Part shown: positions 22,902 to 36,600 of the stretch, piece by piece
Position numbering within the stretch: the stretch's first letter is position 1
How the letters are laid out: the number at the start of each line of letters is the position of its first letter
Assembly (NCBI RefSeq): GCF_051014685.1
Contig: NC_135058.1
Location: 7,416,811-7,480,810, forward strand
Direction: 5' to 3'
Length of the DNA: 64,000 nucleotides
Source: Ptiloglossa arizonensis
Lineage: Eukaryota; Arthropoda; Insecta; Hymenoptera; Colletidae
The notes under the pieces: generated by a model
What the model saw: the letters and a program-made list of their open reading frames with translations, nothing else
Databases searched by the model: none
Told to the model about the DNA's origin: nothing
Position numbers and translations under genes: made by a program

Positions 22902-24863
22902 CATCGTTGGGCTTGTTCTCGGTTAATTAATAACGTTCAAATTGTATTTTCAAGTAATTTGACGAAATTTATATCCGAATTCGTACAATTTCAACGAAAC
23001 ATTGTGTTTTGAATATGGAACTGGATCAAATTTTGTAAATTGTTTAACAGTAACGTTCCATTGTCCTGTATTCTACGGGTGATTGTCGTAACGCTTAAAA
23101 GTGTACTAAAAATCTACTAATGGAATAATCAAACGATACTGGGAGACCTTCTTCTGTACTTTCTAAAGTTCTTTATGTTCAAAGGTGTAAAAAAATATTT
23201 TTTTGCAATATTTTAGTTACATCGAATCCTTTTCGGTTCGCGTATCGTGTAATAGTACGAATTATATTTATCTCTGGTTAAAGAGTCGTTTAAACGAACC
23301 ACGAATCGCGGTACGATAATAATTTACTCCAAAGTGTTCATCGTGTTGGAGAGAACAAAGTACGGAACGATATTAACGCAAATTTGATAGCTAACGATAA
23401 GAGGGTGCACTCGATTCCCAAGAATTTTCGTACGGGAGGTGTTTGCCACATAATCCGCGAAAATTTCAGAACGTTGGCATTTGTTTGTACAAGATTTTCC
23501 AGAACTGGCAGGAATATTCCAGATTGCGGACCGGAATGTGCAAAGTTTCGAGTTCCGGGGCAACGTTACATTTGCATACGGTCTATTTTTTTTCTTCTCC
23601 CTTTTTTCTTTTCGCGCCGAACTTTCGACGTAAGATTGCAATAATCGTAATCACTGCTACTTAAAGCCGGTAGTCGCGAACGCAAGGGCTCCTAGGTCCC
23701 GTGGTTTCATCGTCGTTATATCCGAACTGCGATCTCACCGGGGAAACTGTTGGCGCGATGTTTAACGATGGTCCGCTGAAAAGTTGCCTCGAAGTTAAAA
23801 ACGGTGAAAACTCGAAACGGCGGTCTTGTCCCGAGTTCTCGGATCAGGAAGCGATATCTCGTCTATCGGCAACAGTTGCGCGTTTCTGTGTACGTTTACG
23901 AAAATAACAACGTCGAGAAGATTTCGTTCCCGAGACCGAAACCGTGTGCTTCGATCCGTCTGTAAAAAAAAAAGAAAAAAAAAGAACACCGACACGGGTC
24001 GCTTCGAATCAAAGAATCCGCGGGAAACGTTGAATCTTAACATTTACGAAAGGACGAAACTTTTAATCGCTCGAGCTTCGGTTGCTCGTAAACGCTTCGA
24101 TTTATAAATTATTTCGCTCTACCGGTCCCGATCGTTCGTTGTTTTAATCGTCCGTGTACGAGCAATTTAATCTCTTAATATACGCACTTGGAAAACACGG
24201 ATAGGTGGGTAAGTATAGTCTTGTTTCTACCCAGTAGCTTAGTTCGACTAAGCTTCATCGATGTCTCGTTTACCAGGCAGTCGGTAATCTGGGCTTATGC
24301 AGATAAGAGGATCAGGAGAGATTAATTACTCATTCGGTTCTCAGTGGGGCCCCATTGACTTAAGGCTCGCTTCTCCGCCTTTGATCGGATCGGATGTGGG
24401 TTAAGGTACGCTTTAAAAACTACCCTTATTTCTTTCCGTCGATTAGCGGTCGGCCAATGCCGAAATTATCGTTCGTTCGTCGCGCAGGGACGCTAAATCT
24501 TATCGTTTAACGGGTAGACTGGGTCCACGCGACGCGTTCGTGGCTCCGGTCCAAAACTGAACGGCAACTTTCATCTTGAGAGCGGCGTTTACGTGTGTAT
24601 TCGGCTCTAATGCTCCAAATTAACGATATACGAACGTGTGCGGGAAGATTCGACCGCGAACGACTTTACGCGCGATCTAACCCGTCGAAGTTGGTCTTTC
24701 TTTGGAAACAAGGCGGTGAAAGATACTGGGATAAACAACGAGATCGGTACCTGAGGAATTCGTCAGTGACTTACGGAAAGGTACTCTATACCCTCTAGAA
24801 ACGCCCTTGTTAACTGTGATCGCGACAGGACGAATTTAGAACGAAAGATATTGCAGGAAGGCA
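22902..24863. other. No gene recognised; includes a CpG-poor AT-rich patch
   Basis: Bases 22920-23330 are visibly poorer in CpG and richer in A/T than their surroundings, consistent with decayed mobile-element sequence. Poly-pyrimidine (23583-23612) and poly-A (23963-23983) tracts follow. At about 24237-24257 AGCTTAGT-TCG-ACTAAGCT forms an 8-bp hairpin. No exon is supported. Confidence 0.45.
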
Positions 24864-25163
24864 ATGGAAAATAGAATTCTCGCACTTTCTACGGTCTACG
24901 TAATTTGTATTATATTTTCGCGACACGTTTTCGCCTTTATCAAGGATCGATGCTTCGATTTTTCAAGATTTTTCTTGTTCTTCCGGTTGGAAACGATCGA
25001 AGACGGACGTAGAATCGCGATGGAAAAAATGGCACGTCTGCATCGGCTCTGTGTACACCGCAGTGACGATATTCCCCGCGCGAATGGTTCGAATTTCGAA
25101 AAGAAAGGCGAATTAATCGGGAAGACGTTGCGACGATACGGCGAAGACGCGTCGATAACCGAG
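24864..25163 (+). CDS. Candidate exon with signal peptide, unrecognised (100 codons)
   Basis: The ATG has G at -3 and G at +4. MENR is followed by the hydrophobic core ILALSTVYVICIIF and SRHVFA, a convincing secretion signal with probable cleavage after residue 24. The mature part is polar, with cysteines near residues 30 and 63 and basic pairs (GRR near 48-50, LRR near 89-91). At codon 100 the sequence is GAG|GTGAGA, a strong donor-like site in phase 0; without splicing the frame would run to 25232 (122 codons). No acceptor-linked downstream exon was found and no family is recognised. Both the signal-like start and the donor word could be chance. Confidence 0.22.
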
Positions 25164-28100
25164 GTGAGAAAAGCGGCATCGAATCTTCGACTTTTCGAAA
25201 AATCGAGCACAAGGCTATCGGATGTAGGGTAAGCAAGAGAAACGAGGAAACTCGTACATCGGACCGGCGATTAGAGGGGACTTTAAAAGCTTCGGGCGGC
25301 GCAATAAGTCACCGCGCTGGCGGAAAAGAAAAAAAAAAAAAGAAAAAAGGAGACAAGCACGCGCACGCGCGCGGTGGTTTCTTTTTTGCCCAATAAAGCG
25401 CGGTGCGCGTGACCGGTGTCCCGAGGAACTCGGGTTGGGTATATTTTTATCCCTATCTCGCGATTGCGGTGCAAGAAACATTTTACAATTTGTCCGCCGA
25501 CAAAAAAGAGCTGTCCCCTGTCGTGCGCGCGATTATCTTAATCCCGAACGCCGTGGAAAAAAAAGGGAAGGGTAAAAAGAAAGAGGAAAGCTCGCGAACG
25601 AGCGAGCCGAAATATCCGCGTTAAATCCAACTGCGACCTAGGTCGAAATCCATTAACGGATCGCCCTTGACGCGATTTAAATCGAAAGAGATGGTCGTCT
25701 CGGGAAAGGAACAAAGGGGAAGCTGTCGTAGCGAGAATACGCGCCGATTACCCGTATAGATAATTTTATATTTACGCCGCCGTACTCGAGTGCTCTTAGA
25801 AAGCGTAAAATTTTTACGCCCTCGAGACAACGTCGCTACGAACTCCCCGTGGCAACGTCCCGGGGAAACACCGATACAAAATGTAGAACGTAAAGGTGTT
25901 TCCCTACCGAGGGAAATTTTTCCGCGTACCGGCTCTCGCACAAATGAGCAGGGCTTCCTTTTAGGCCGCGCGTAAGTCTGTTTGCCCATGCTGGAATAGA
26001 GCGAGTTGCAAAGAAAACACCGCACGTAGTCGCGACAGAAGCGCAGATGAAAGGAAAATCCTGTCGAATCGTCGACGCCCGGGAAGAATCGTCGAAGGGA
26101 AACCGGTGAAAAACTCGTATTACGCTTACGTCTGACGTACCTCTTAGAAAAATACGCGCTTTATTTGAATGGAGAGCAGGCCGCGGGGAGGGAGTTCTAC
26201 ACGAAAGGACTCTTTGACACGCTCTACGCTCTTCCCTTTACCTTTTCCCCGAACCGGACAAAAAAAGAAAGAACAAGAATTACGCCGGTTAAAGTTCCAC
26301 GAGTGAACCGTTTCTGCTGTTTATTATTTCCTTTTGCTTTTGTTACACGGCGTAGATTAAGAGCACGTTGCTCCTCCCTGGTTTCGAAATCATCCATCGA
26401 AAGACTTAACCGCTCGATTAAGTCCCACTACCGAATCCCTCGAGCTTCTCGCTAATACGAGCTACCGATTCCGTTCAATTTATTCGTCGGAGAAAATTTC
26501 CGTATCCGAAACCGATAATTCCGTTTCGTTGAAAAATATCGAAGGTGTTGGAAACCCGAGAGAATATTCGACAATAGGTGGGAGAACCTCGTCGAGAATG
26601 CTCGAAGATTCTATAAACCGTACTCGTATCTTTCCCTCGTTTCTCGAGGAAGAACGATTTCATAACCGATCGAACGGTAACGAGAGACAAATAATGGGCA
26701 CGTATTAAACGGAAGTATCGTTTCTCGGTCACCACCTGCGTCACGGATACATCGGAGCAACTCTTATTCGTTGTTCCGAAGTTCGGCTGGAGAATCGTGC
26801 GGAAAAATATTTTTCACGGATTCGGATCCCGGTGGTGATTCGAGGCCCACTCTGAGAGACAATAAAGGAGCTCCTGGATACGACGTATCGCGAATCGAAG
26901 CGTCTCGGTGGTGCGTGCTCGCGGTGACTCGTCGCGAGTTTGATAACACCTCGTTAGAGGCGGCGTCGCGCGTATATCGAGGCGATCGATAGCAAACGTG
27001 ACGTAAAACAGGGGAAACCGTTTTCTAAATCCCGAGGGTATCGGGCGATAAAGCTTTTTCCGGGCCGAACGAGCAGACGGTGAGAGAAACGGGTGGGTGG
27101 TGGGGTGTTGGGGATAAGATTTACGCAACTTACATTCTCCACGGTTTTTCGGAGAGCTCCACCCCCTCTCCGTATCTTTTCCACGGGTCGCCGCCCACAA
27201 ACGTCCCCCACTCCGCTCCGTGACAGGTAAATTATTCGAGAATTATCAGAGTCGCGGGAACACCGGTCACCGTCGCGTCGACGCGACCAAATTGAGATTC
27301 ACGGTCGCGTTACGTCGACGTTACGCTCGTGCTCGTTTTGCGTTTCGATTACCGCGTCCCGTATACGCGGAATTTTCGCGCGGCGAGCGTACAGGTCGGC
27401 GCGTTACTTCGTCGGTGAAGTTTCCGCGGTGTCGTTTCGCGAACGGTGAACCCGCACGACTCGCTGCCAAATGTTTTTACGGTCAGGCGAGTTGTCGAGC
27501 TTGAAATGCATTCTTCGGCGGAAAAAGTCCTGCCAGATCCCGGAACGTTGCCCGTAACCCAGTTACCGTAGTTTTTCTTGCCCGCGGTTCTGTCACTGTA
27601 TCATCGCATACTTTTCCTCGTCGCGATGCAGCGTCTTCGCGTTCCTCGATACCGCGAAAAATCGAATCGAAGAATTCGCGGTCAAACACTGTACGAGGAC
27701 GAAGTCGCTCGAATCTTCAATACGCAGGACCGAAATTTGTCGTACGACCAAGGAAGGGGTGACTTTGGGTGAAAAGAACTCTGAAAGTGAGAAAAAGAAT
27801 TTGCTACATTATTTTTCTATGTAGGTCTCCGATTCCGAGGAAATCGACTTGGAAGTTTCTTCCCCGTTGTTCGTCGTGCGGTTGAAGCAATACAAAGCGT
27901 TCTCATCGGTTTTTCTTTATTTCCCCTTTACCAAGAACAAAATTTCACCCCCGAACTATCTCCGGTCGTCGAACGTCTTTTCGATGTAAATTTCCGGTAA
28001 TTCGTCGACGAGCGAACGCGAACCACCGTGGACTTTAATAAATTAACGTACTGCGGAACAATGGGAACGCTCAATTAACTCGATTTCCGTTTCATCGTCC

Positions 28101-28608
28101 GGGCCCTGTAACCGCATTCTCCCCCCTACCCCCGACCGGAAACGGTACAACCGAGTTCGCAAGATAATTTCGAATTTAATTAGTTTCTTTCCGCGTCGAG
28201 ACGCGGACACGGCGCGCCGTTTTTCCCGCGCGAAAAGCGCAAAGTTCGAATTACACTTTCAGCGGGGAAACGCGGAAAATTCGGGCCGGTTGATTGCATA
28301 AAACTACAGTGACGCGGTGGTCGTTCGCGGTGATGGTGGATCAGGCAAATGCCCGGTCGAAAATTCGCTACCCCTCGGAAGCGTCGACATACGTAATCAA
28401 ACTTCGAAAGGCATTTACGCGCCTCTCGTTTTTGCCGCGCGGTCTCGGTAAATAGGCGGTGAAACTCCTAAACTATAATTAACGTCTGCGCGAATGAGCC
28501 AGATTCGGTCGTGGGTGGTTCTCGTCGTAGAGGGGCACCCTGGATACTTATAAATCCAAAGACAGAAGTTACTTTAAAGGTTGCCCTACGAGCCCGTTGT
28601 TCGCAGCA
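25164..28608. other. No gene recognised; noncoding
   Basis: No exon is supported. Notable composition: an A-rich tract with an adjoining alternating purine-pyrimidine run (GCACGCGCACGCGCGCG near 25357-25373, Z-DNA-prone), the G-quadruplex-type run listed separately, and a C-rich run CCCCCCTACCCCC near 28121-28133. TATAAAT near 28549 lies upstream of the duplicated block but has no other promoter support. Confidence 0.5.
27091..27113 (+). other. G-quadruplex-type motif
   Basis: Four guanine runs of three or four, separated by 1-4 nt (GGGTGGGTGGTGGGG then TGTTGGGG), satisfy the usual G3+N1-7 pattern. Folding and function are not shown by sequence alone. Confidence 0.6.
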
Positions 28609-28684
28609 CGACGATTAAAATTTACCGAAACCGGTCCTCTCGATTCACCTTTGCCTCTTTCTCGACCGTGTACGCACGTATCTG
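28609..28684 (+). repeat. Diverged dispersed repeat, copy 1
   Basis: The block runs from CGACGATTAAAATTTA to CGTGTACGCACGTATC. The same opening and closing sequences recur in the same order and orientation at 29272-29350, about 660 bp away, with a poorly conserved middle. It may be an old segmental duplication or two copies of an unclassified element. Confidence 0.65.
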
Positions 28685-29271
28685 TCACGTACCCTGTGCC
28701 AGATCTTTTTTTCTTTAAATCTCAAGATTTTTTACTTTCTCCACCTGTGACTATAACCGTATCCTTATACAGCAGAATGGTTTTTCATAGGAGAGCTGCA
28801 ATCTTGTCAACGTTATTATATATTTTTCAAACACTTCGAACACGAGTTTCGATAACTTTTACAACACTTGTCATCTCTTACCAAAACTAGAAAGTGATAT
28901 TTTACCAAAAAATTTGCTCCTTCGTTGTCAAATAGAATCCCCCAGGAATTAAAAAGTCGGAAAAAGTGACTCAATGGACGAAACGATAAACTTATCGGGT
29001 GTATGTGCACCGAGTTACGTACAAAGATATTGCAAATTGAGAGATCCCGCAGTCTTCCCGGAAAGTGAGTTCCCAACACGTTTCAAGTCACGCGCGTCGA
29101 ATTTATTGTTCGAAGATCTCCGAACGCGAACTTACGTTTAACTATTGCGTTCCTGGGGGACAGCTGGTACCTTTCCGTGCTTCGTGTTCCCTCGAGAGAA
29201 GAGTGGTACCTTCGTAAGGGTACGTAGCCCCTTGAAGGGTGGTCTCGGAGGTGCGGGACTCGTTTGTCCCG

Positions 29272-29350
29272 CGATGATTAAAATTTAGCGAAACCCAGTG
29301 CCCTTCCCTCTTCAGCGTCTGTTTCTCCGAAGCGTGTACGCACGTATCCG
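29272..29350 (+). repeat. Diverged dispersed repeat, copy 2
   Basis: CGATGATTAAAATTTA through CGTGTACGCACGTATC corresponds to the block at 28609. It is directly preceded by a GCGGGAC/GTCCCGC hairpin (29253-29272, 6-nt loop) and followed by TACACCG...CGGTGTA (about 29399-29433). The wider region 29150-29560 is therefore rich in short inverted repeats and may be transposon-derived. Confidence 0.65.
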
Positions 29351-32300
29351 AGCTGGTTCCACGCGCCACGAAAGGGAGACACGGTTAATAAGAATTATAC
29401 ACCGGCTTATAAAATCATTAAGAGGCGGTGTACGGTACCCGAGTGTTCAGAGGCCGAACGATGGGACGCGGGTAAAAAGGGTCGGAGGCAGGATGGCTAG
29501 TAGTTTCTTGCTAAGATGCCATCGTTCCGGGTAATCCGGGTTACTCTTCTCGGCGCACGATCCAAATAAATTGTCGGTGAAACCCATGGAGCATCCTTCG
29601 TGTCCCGGATTCTTGGCATGGAGGGAGAACGGGGTCCTGTTAACCCCTCGGTTCAGCGGGTTCAACCCCCCTCGTCTCTGGTGTGTGCATTCGTTTCCGT
29701 ACCTGCCCTCGAGTATTCGTCGTCCTGGCACGCCGGTATTACGTTGTCCATGGTAATAATCGCGAGCTTGAGAGAATCGGAAGTCGCTCAGCTTGTTCAT
29801 CGAGACGCTGTGGTAAGTTTTATCGCGCGATAAATCTAACGTTGCTTCATTTAAAATTTTTTTTCGACTGCACGAGCTTCTAAGAGAATCTTATTAGGAA
29901 ATGGTTTGAAAATCGTATCGTGTTTATTATTGTTCATTTATTCCTTAAGGTTTGGTACAGGGACGTTGATTTCAATTGGAAAATTAACTTGTTCCAATCG
30001 AAGAAGTACGATCGCAGACGTGCGATTTCTTCCCCTGCGATCTTATATTCGTCTTTAGATCGAGAACAACGAAGACGGGGATACATTTAATAACCTAACG
30101 TTCGGTTTAAGTATCGCGCTGGAATTCATTTAGGAGTCGAGTCCACAATCGTGTAGAATCGTAGAACGATAGAAATTTTGAAAAAGTTGAAAAATTCGCA
30201 CGAATTATCCGCGTTAACGAGAATTCTATCAACGCGATAGTAATCGGGCGATTCGACGAGCGAAACTCGTTGCGAAAATAAAAGAAAGAACGAGAATCGA
30301 ATAGGAAAATAATTTTGCGTAATAACAGATATCAATCGGGACGAATGATAACTTTCATCGTTCGAGTTTTTGTCGTCGTAAATCTCTCGATAGGGTTTCA
30401 GCACCGCAAACGATGACGCGTCGAATTATCGATGTAAACATCGATACGACCGTGCGGCTCGTATTTGCGGAGGAATTTTTCGAGAAGTTTGGTAAACAAC
30501 GTTCGACGAAACGAAAGATTTTCAACGAATATCTCGCGTAAATGGGAAATACCGAACGAGGAAACCGGACGAACGGATTTACAATATCGTAATCAGAGTT
30601 TTGTCGCGGACGTTGGGGAACGATACCGCAAACACGAGTATACGTGCCGTTAGACGGATTGTGCAATAGTTTTATTGGGACGAAGCCAGTGATTTTCGTG
30701 TCCGTCTTCCATAACCCGTTTACATTTCGCTAGATTCCTTTTGTGGATACTCATAATTCCATTTGTCCCTTTCATCGAGATACTGATTGCTCCCCTTCGT
30801 TTTGGGTCAACGATATTTGCATTCAATTTTCGTTGTATCGCGTTCGGGTTCTTTATTCGGTTCCCCGGCGCGGCGCTTCGATAAAATCGAACGGAAAAAC
30901 GAAAACTCGACGAAATTAATAGGTTATCCGTAACCCAGGTAGACATAGCAAAGTACACCGCCGTTCGATTACAAACTACGAACGGTGAGGAGCGTTCGAC
31001 GCGCGAATGCTCCAACGGTTTACTTCCACGAATTTCGCGAGCCACTCTGTACAAATTCCTTGTTTCGGGTTCAATTTATTATCGTCCAAAAAAAAAAGAT
31101 AGAAAAAAACTAGAGTACTCGGTTCATCGCTCATTTTGCCACGTCGCGTTCATTAATTTTAATACGTACGGTATAAAGTTATTTAGATTAGGATCGTGTT
31201 CTTCGGTACCATGTCTACCGAACAACGGTGATTAATAATGTAGGGTAACGTGTCTCGATCTATAAATGAATTTGTCTTGGAAAATAAATGAAGACGTCGA
31301 CGATAGTTCGAGATCACTTTGGGAGCCACTTAATTACAGCTTTTGTTCTCTCTGGTCGGTTTTTTTAGAAGACGGAGCCTCGAACGGACAATTTTCATAC
31401 GCTTTATTTGTTATTACACATGAAATTATCTCCTGTTCGGTTGTACTACGACTTTCGGTGGATCTTGTATACGAATCCAGGGATTCGAAGCGCGACTTGG
31501 CTTCTTGGTACGTACTGTGTTACGCTGTTTAGTTAAAACTCAGTACAGCACGATCAACTTGTCTATCACCACTTCTGATACATGTTTCAACAGTACGCGC
31601 AATTTTGTTCAATCGAAGATACCAACAATCGCGAAACCGAAACACGTGTACAAGGTGTTTCGAAAACTATGCCTGCCGCGTATATAAAACGGACAAATTG
31701 AGAAACATTCTGTTCAGTAAGAGCACAATTGTGATTGGAACTAAAAAGAAAAGAATCTTTAGATTTAAAAAAAACAGGAATACCTTAAAATTGAAATATA
31801 GATTTTGTACAAAAGCAGAAAAAATAACTACCGAGTGGACCAACTTTGCATTCCTTTCAGATTCCGACTTATCAGCGTTATACGTAAGGTATCCTTCGAA
31901 CGTTTCGCGTCAAGTAAATTCGCGATGCTCGTGGATCTTATTTTCTCTGGCCGATGGTGGAGAAAATTAATGCCGGATAAGACGAAAGAGTAAGGATTCG
32001 GGCACAAAATGGAGGGTAGCTTCCATTTCCTCTCGATTTACATTCAAAAAGTGTCCCGCTCGAAGGCCCGGGTCTCGACCGCGTACAATTAACCGTGATC
32101 GCGCGAAATCGAGTATTCTTTCGAGGGACGAAGACGCGAGCCTTATCGCGTGAAATTGGTCGCTTTGGAGGCTGAAACTGGTGGCTCTGTCACGAGGAGG
32201 AAAAACTCGTAAGAGCCTTTTTTTTCTATTCGATACGTACATCAGGCGACGTTCGAAAGGCGGAATGTTAATCACGGTGCTCGTTCTCGCCGTAATGTTC

Positions 32301-32420
32301 CACCGTGACGCTTTTACGCGACGCAAACAATTTGTTCCGTTGGCCGTAGGGCGGTTCAGATTGCTCGCGAGTAACGAACTCGGGTTAATGTTAATAATAA
32401 CCTTCTTCGTTCTTTTTCCT

Positions 32421-32468
32421 TCTCTCTCTCTCTCTCTCTTACACACTCTCTCTCGCTCTCTTTCTCTC
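32421..32468. repeat. Compound CT microsatellite
   Basis: Nine uninterrupted TC units are followed by TTACACA and further interrupted CTCTC blocks. It is a simple-sequence tract with no gene context. Confidence 0.85.
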
Positions 32469-33613
32469 CATCCATCGCGCTGTCATTATGTTTCTGGTTC
32501 GTGGCGCATTAGATTTTGACGCATTAAAAGAGCTGTCGGCCTTTCCGCTCGCCCGAAGGCCCGCAGAGTGGACCCGTAATTTATATGGGCACATCAAAAG
32601 AACGTGGAATTAATTAATTGCGTCCGGGCGAAAAAATGCGCGCCCGTTATTTCACCGAAGCTATTTTCACCCGGGCGTTGATACCTAGCGCGCGCAGCGC
32701 CGCGCACGAGAAAACCAACGGACTCGCGAAAGGTGTAACCGCTCTTTTCGCTCGCGGATTACGCTGCTTCCGAGAGATACGATTTTCAGGAATTCCCATT
32801 ACGAGACTCTTTCGACGCCGAGTAACCCGGGTGATTTATGGCGGCCGTGGCCACACCGTCCTCTCGTAAAATCTCATTTTTAACGAGGATAATTTTACGA
32901 TGATCTTTTATTAGCTGGACGCGCGCACAGGGGGAGTTCACTGAATTCGAAAATTCTTCGCGGAGGACCGGAAGTGTCGTTAACGATCCTCGCAGCAAGA
33001 CGCGTCGCGCGAGAGGAACAAGCGTAAGCTTCGATAACGCGATGGCTGCGTTGAATCGTTGACCGTGTTACGCGTGTTACAACGATACTATTCGGTCGAA
33101 TACCGCGATTGGAATATTTGTCTTTCGTTGGAGAATACTGTTCTTTCGTGGATCGATTGGTAAATAATTTGTCGAAAAATAAGGTACAACGCGAGCTGAT
33201 GCTCTTAATCTCTGCTTTAACATTCTCTCGCTCTACTCGCGTCTGTTCCCTCTCGATACCTTCCTCGCAATAATAACGGTTACGCGTTCCCTCTTTCGTT
33301 CCTTTCAATCCATATCGCGCGCATATTGCACAGTCGATGCTTCGTAACACCGATCGTTGGTATCGAGGCGCAGTTAAAAATTATTCTCCGTATATAGTAC
33401 GCGCAGAGGGAAGGTGTGTGGGGCACACGACGAAGAGGCGTGAATTTCAGTTGGCGTTTCTGCGCGCAAATTATCTGCGCGCGACGGTGCGGCGCCTTAA
33501 CGTCTCGGGTGTAACATCTGATAGCCCCGGTAAGTGCAACGTTAAGGCTGAATGTAAGGTGGTGCTCGCGGTGGGTACGAGGGTTGACAGGTGGCGAGAT
33601 AACATTCACGGTA

Positions 33614-33630
33614 GGGGGGGGGGGGGGGGG
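33614..33630 (+). repeat. Poly-G run of 17
   Basis: Seventeen consecutive guanines lie here. Long G homopolymers are unusual in insect DNA and their length is error-prone in assemblies, so the exact count should be treated with caution. Confidence 0.8.
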
Positions 33631-36600
33631 ATAGGGCGCGTCGCGTTTATCGTTAAAAGCATCGAGGGAAATTTCGCAGTTTCTCCGTGGCGAACGAAAC
33701 CGATGGCGATACCGGTAGAATTCCTCCCGTCTTCGTACACACGCCCGATCCTACTTTCGGACGAAGATTCGCCTTCTCTATTTCCCGCGACGCGTTCTTT
33801 TTCACGCCGGGTACAACACGCGACGTTTTTCTCGTTTTCGTGAAAAACCACCGCACCCTCGAATCGTCGTTGATATCGTCCCGCCTTTGTATACGACAGA
33901 TAGCGTTCGATTCGCCGGGATTCGTCTTCCCGTTTCATGAATTATTCGCGTATCGTTTCGTCGCATCGGCGGGGCAAGATTCGCGTACCGTGAAAGGATT
34001 TTTGCGTTATCGATGCATCGGGTAGATTCCGATTTATAGTCCGAGTGTACGCGCGTATCCGGCGACGACGGTTTCGACGACCACGCGTTCGAATACGTTC
34101 GACGAAATTGGAAACGAATACGTTTCACCTACGCGTATTAAACGGTCGTCACGTGAGCGCGCGACCGTTTAAATTACCGCGATCGATTTACGCGGAACGA
34201 CCCGAGGGGATGTTCTACTCCGGAATTTTGAAAGATTCGATTCCTTTTTTTATCGCATTTATCGAAAGCACGATAAAAGTACGCGCCCTCGAGAATATCT
34301 CTGCCGATGGAAATTGTCGGATTCGGAAAAATGACAGGGTTACGAGCGTTTAAGGAAAACGGTGTTAAGAAAGGAGACCGCGACAGCAGGTACATTTCGT
34401 GAAAATTTCGTGGTTCGAATCGAACGTATCTCGTTGTCGGTGAATTGTGGAAACACTGTCCGGAAACGTCGGGAGAAGAGAAATGCAAACGAGAAGATCG
34501 AGATACCGGTACCGAAAGTTTTGAACACGATTTTCTCGAAATTATATTTTTCTAAATGGTTGCCACGATATCTCGAGTTCCAATTGGTAGCTTACGACGA
34601 AATTTGGAGGGTGTCTTCGGCACACGCGTCTCTGTCAATATTTTTAACTATTTTGTTTTTTTTTTGGCACCCCGGTCATCGATTTTTGGCTCAAAAAATT
34701 GGAACAGTTCGAAATTCGGAGGATCTTTCTCTTATTACCTCGTTTCTAATCGTTTCTTTCCGGCTGGGATGAAATACGTTCGCACGAGTCCAAGTACACC
34801 GACCTTGATTCTTTCGCAGAGTTTTCCGAACTTTAACACGGTCTGCGGATGCTCGCTGCATGTGACACGCGGATACGTAATGCACGAAAGCTGAGCGCGG
34901 CCTTAATTGGAGAAATCGACCGTTCGTCCGATATTTCTGTCTTCCCGCGAGTTTACGATACGTCAATCGCAACCGAGACCCAAGAAGAGTTCTAATTGGG
35001 AGTCAAAGTTCCCCTCCTGGAACGTGACTAAATTGACGAGCGACGAGCCAGAGGAGCATGCATCATCGAACGGGTCGCGTCTTATCGAAAACCCGATCCA
35101 TAACGGGAACTTTAACGATACGTCGAATAATTTGTCAAATACGTTCGTACGAGTTTATTTTGTCATTTTTCACGCTCCCCCGTTAATCTCGTCGACGCGA
35201 AATAGTCATCGTCGCGTTTCTAAAATTCCTGCCCGACGAACGGAGCGCGTACGCGAGCTTGTCACCGATATTTCTCTGCAAACGTAAGCGAATTACTCGC
35301 CGGTTATTCGGTATTCCGTTACTCGATTCGGGCGTATAATTCACGATCGACGGTGGTACCTTGGCTCGTTATTATCTTTGGTCACTTTGGTATTCAATGT
35401 GGATTCGCAAACCTACGACCGTCGCGATTCCCGGCCGATCCAACGTAGCTAAAACGGCTTTTGTCGCGGTAATTAACATATGTATCATTGATCAGCTTTG
35501 AACCGGTAAGCTGAAGGATTCTTGTTAACACTGTAACCTGTACGCCCGCTTCTATAACCGAAACAAGCGTTTCCGTCGATTATCGATTCGGTTGAACAAA
35601 CCGAAGCGAATGTTTTCACGGACCATGGTCGGTAGAGCGATTCGGTGGGGCAACCGTTGCAACGTTCGATCAAAGTTGCAGGAACGGGTTACCCGCTCGC
35701 TGCACTCCGCGTTGCATCGTCGTTTACCATCTACGCGATATCGCGTGATTTTAATAACGCGAGACCGTAACGAACGTTCGCGTTTACGACTGGTCGTTAC
35801 CTCGTTGAAAAAAGAAAAAAAGAAAAAAAAGAAATGGGTCCTTTAACGAAAGAATTCCCCGATGGGAATTATATACGCGCGGTACGCGATTTAGGTATCC
35901 TTTAATATCGTAACGAGAGTAGTAGCGCGTTACACCTCGTGCCTCGTTTTTCATCCGTGGATCGGACAAATGTAAATAAAAATGTCACTTTGATGTCCGA
36001 GGAAACGTAACGCGATATAATGTATCGCGGAGGCACGTTGCGCTGGCGTGGATAAAATATATTTTTGCAGCAGACTGGACCTCCACGTCAGTTACAGACG
36101 CACTCCGCAACGATAGCAGCACTTTTATGGACCGTTTTTACGAGACACCACTCCACGAACTTCCTTTCACCCTTCAAAACCGTACTGTGTAAAAGCTTTG
36201 TACGCCGGGCTGGTTAAACTGCACGGTGTGTAAATTTCGACTCGATGGGCGGTTCCTTAATCGAAGCGAATCGAGGCTGAAATTACGTTTAAACGCGTGC
36301 AATAAAGCGACGAGCACATTCACGTCCGGTCTGTTCTTCTTACTCGTTGACGCGACGAGAAGAACAAGGAAACGAGAATTTCGAGACGACGATAACCGCG
36401 TTGAAAGAAAACATTGAATTCGAAATTGAGAACGCGGGAGGACGGTCGTGAAAAAATGAACAGTGAGAATCATTGGCGATCGGGAAGACGGTCGCAATTA
36501 TTCGTGACTCGTCGTTTGGTTGTTTCGACGAAACTGGACCATCGATCGAGAAATCGTGGGACCTGGTAGCACAGAGTTGGGCGAATAGCTGTCAATTTTT

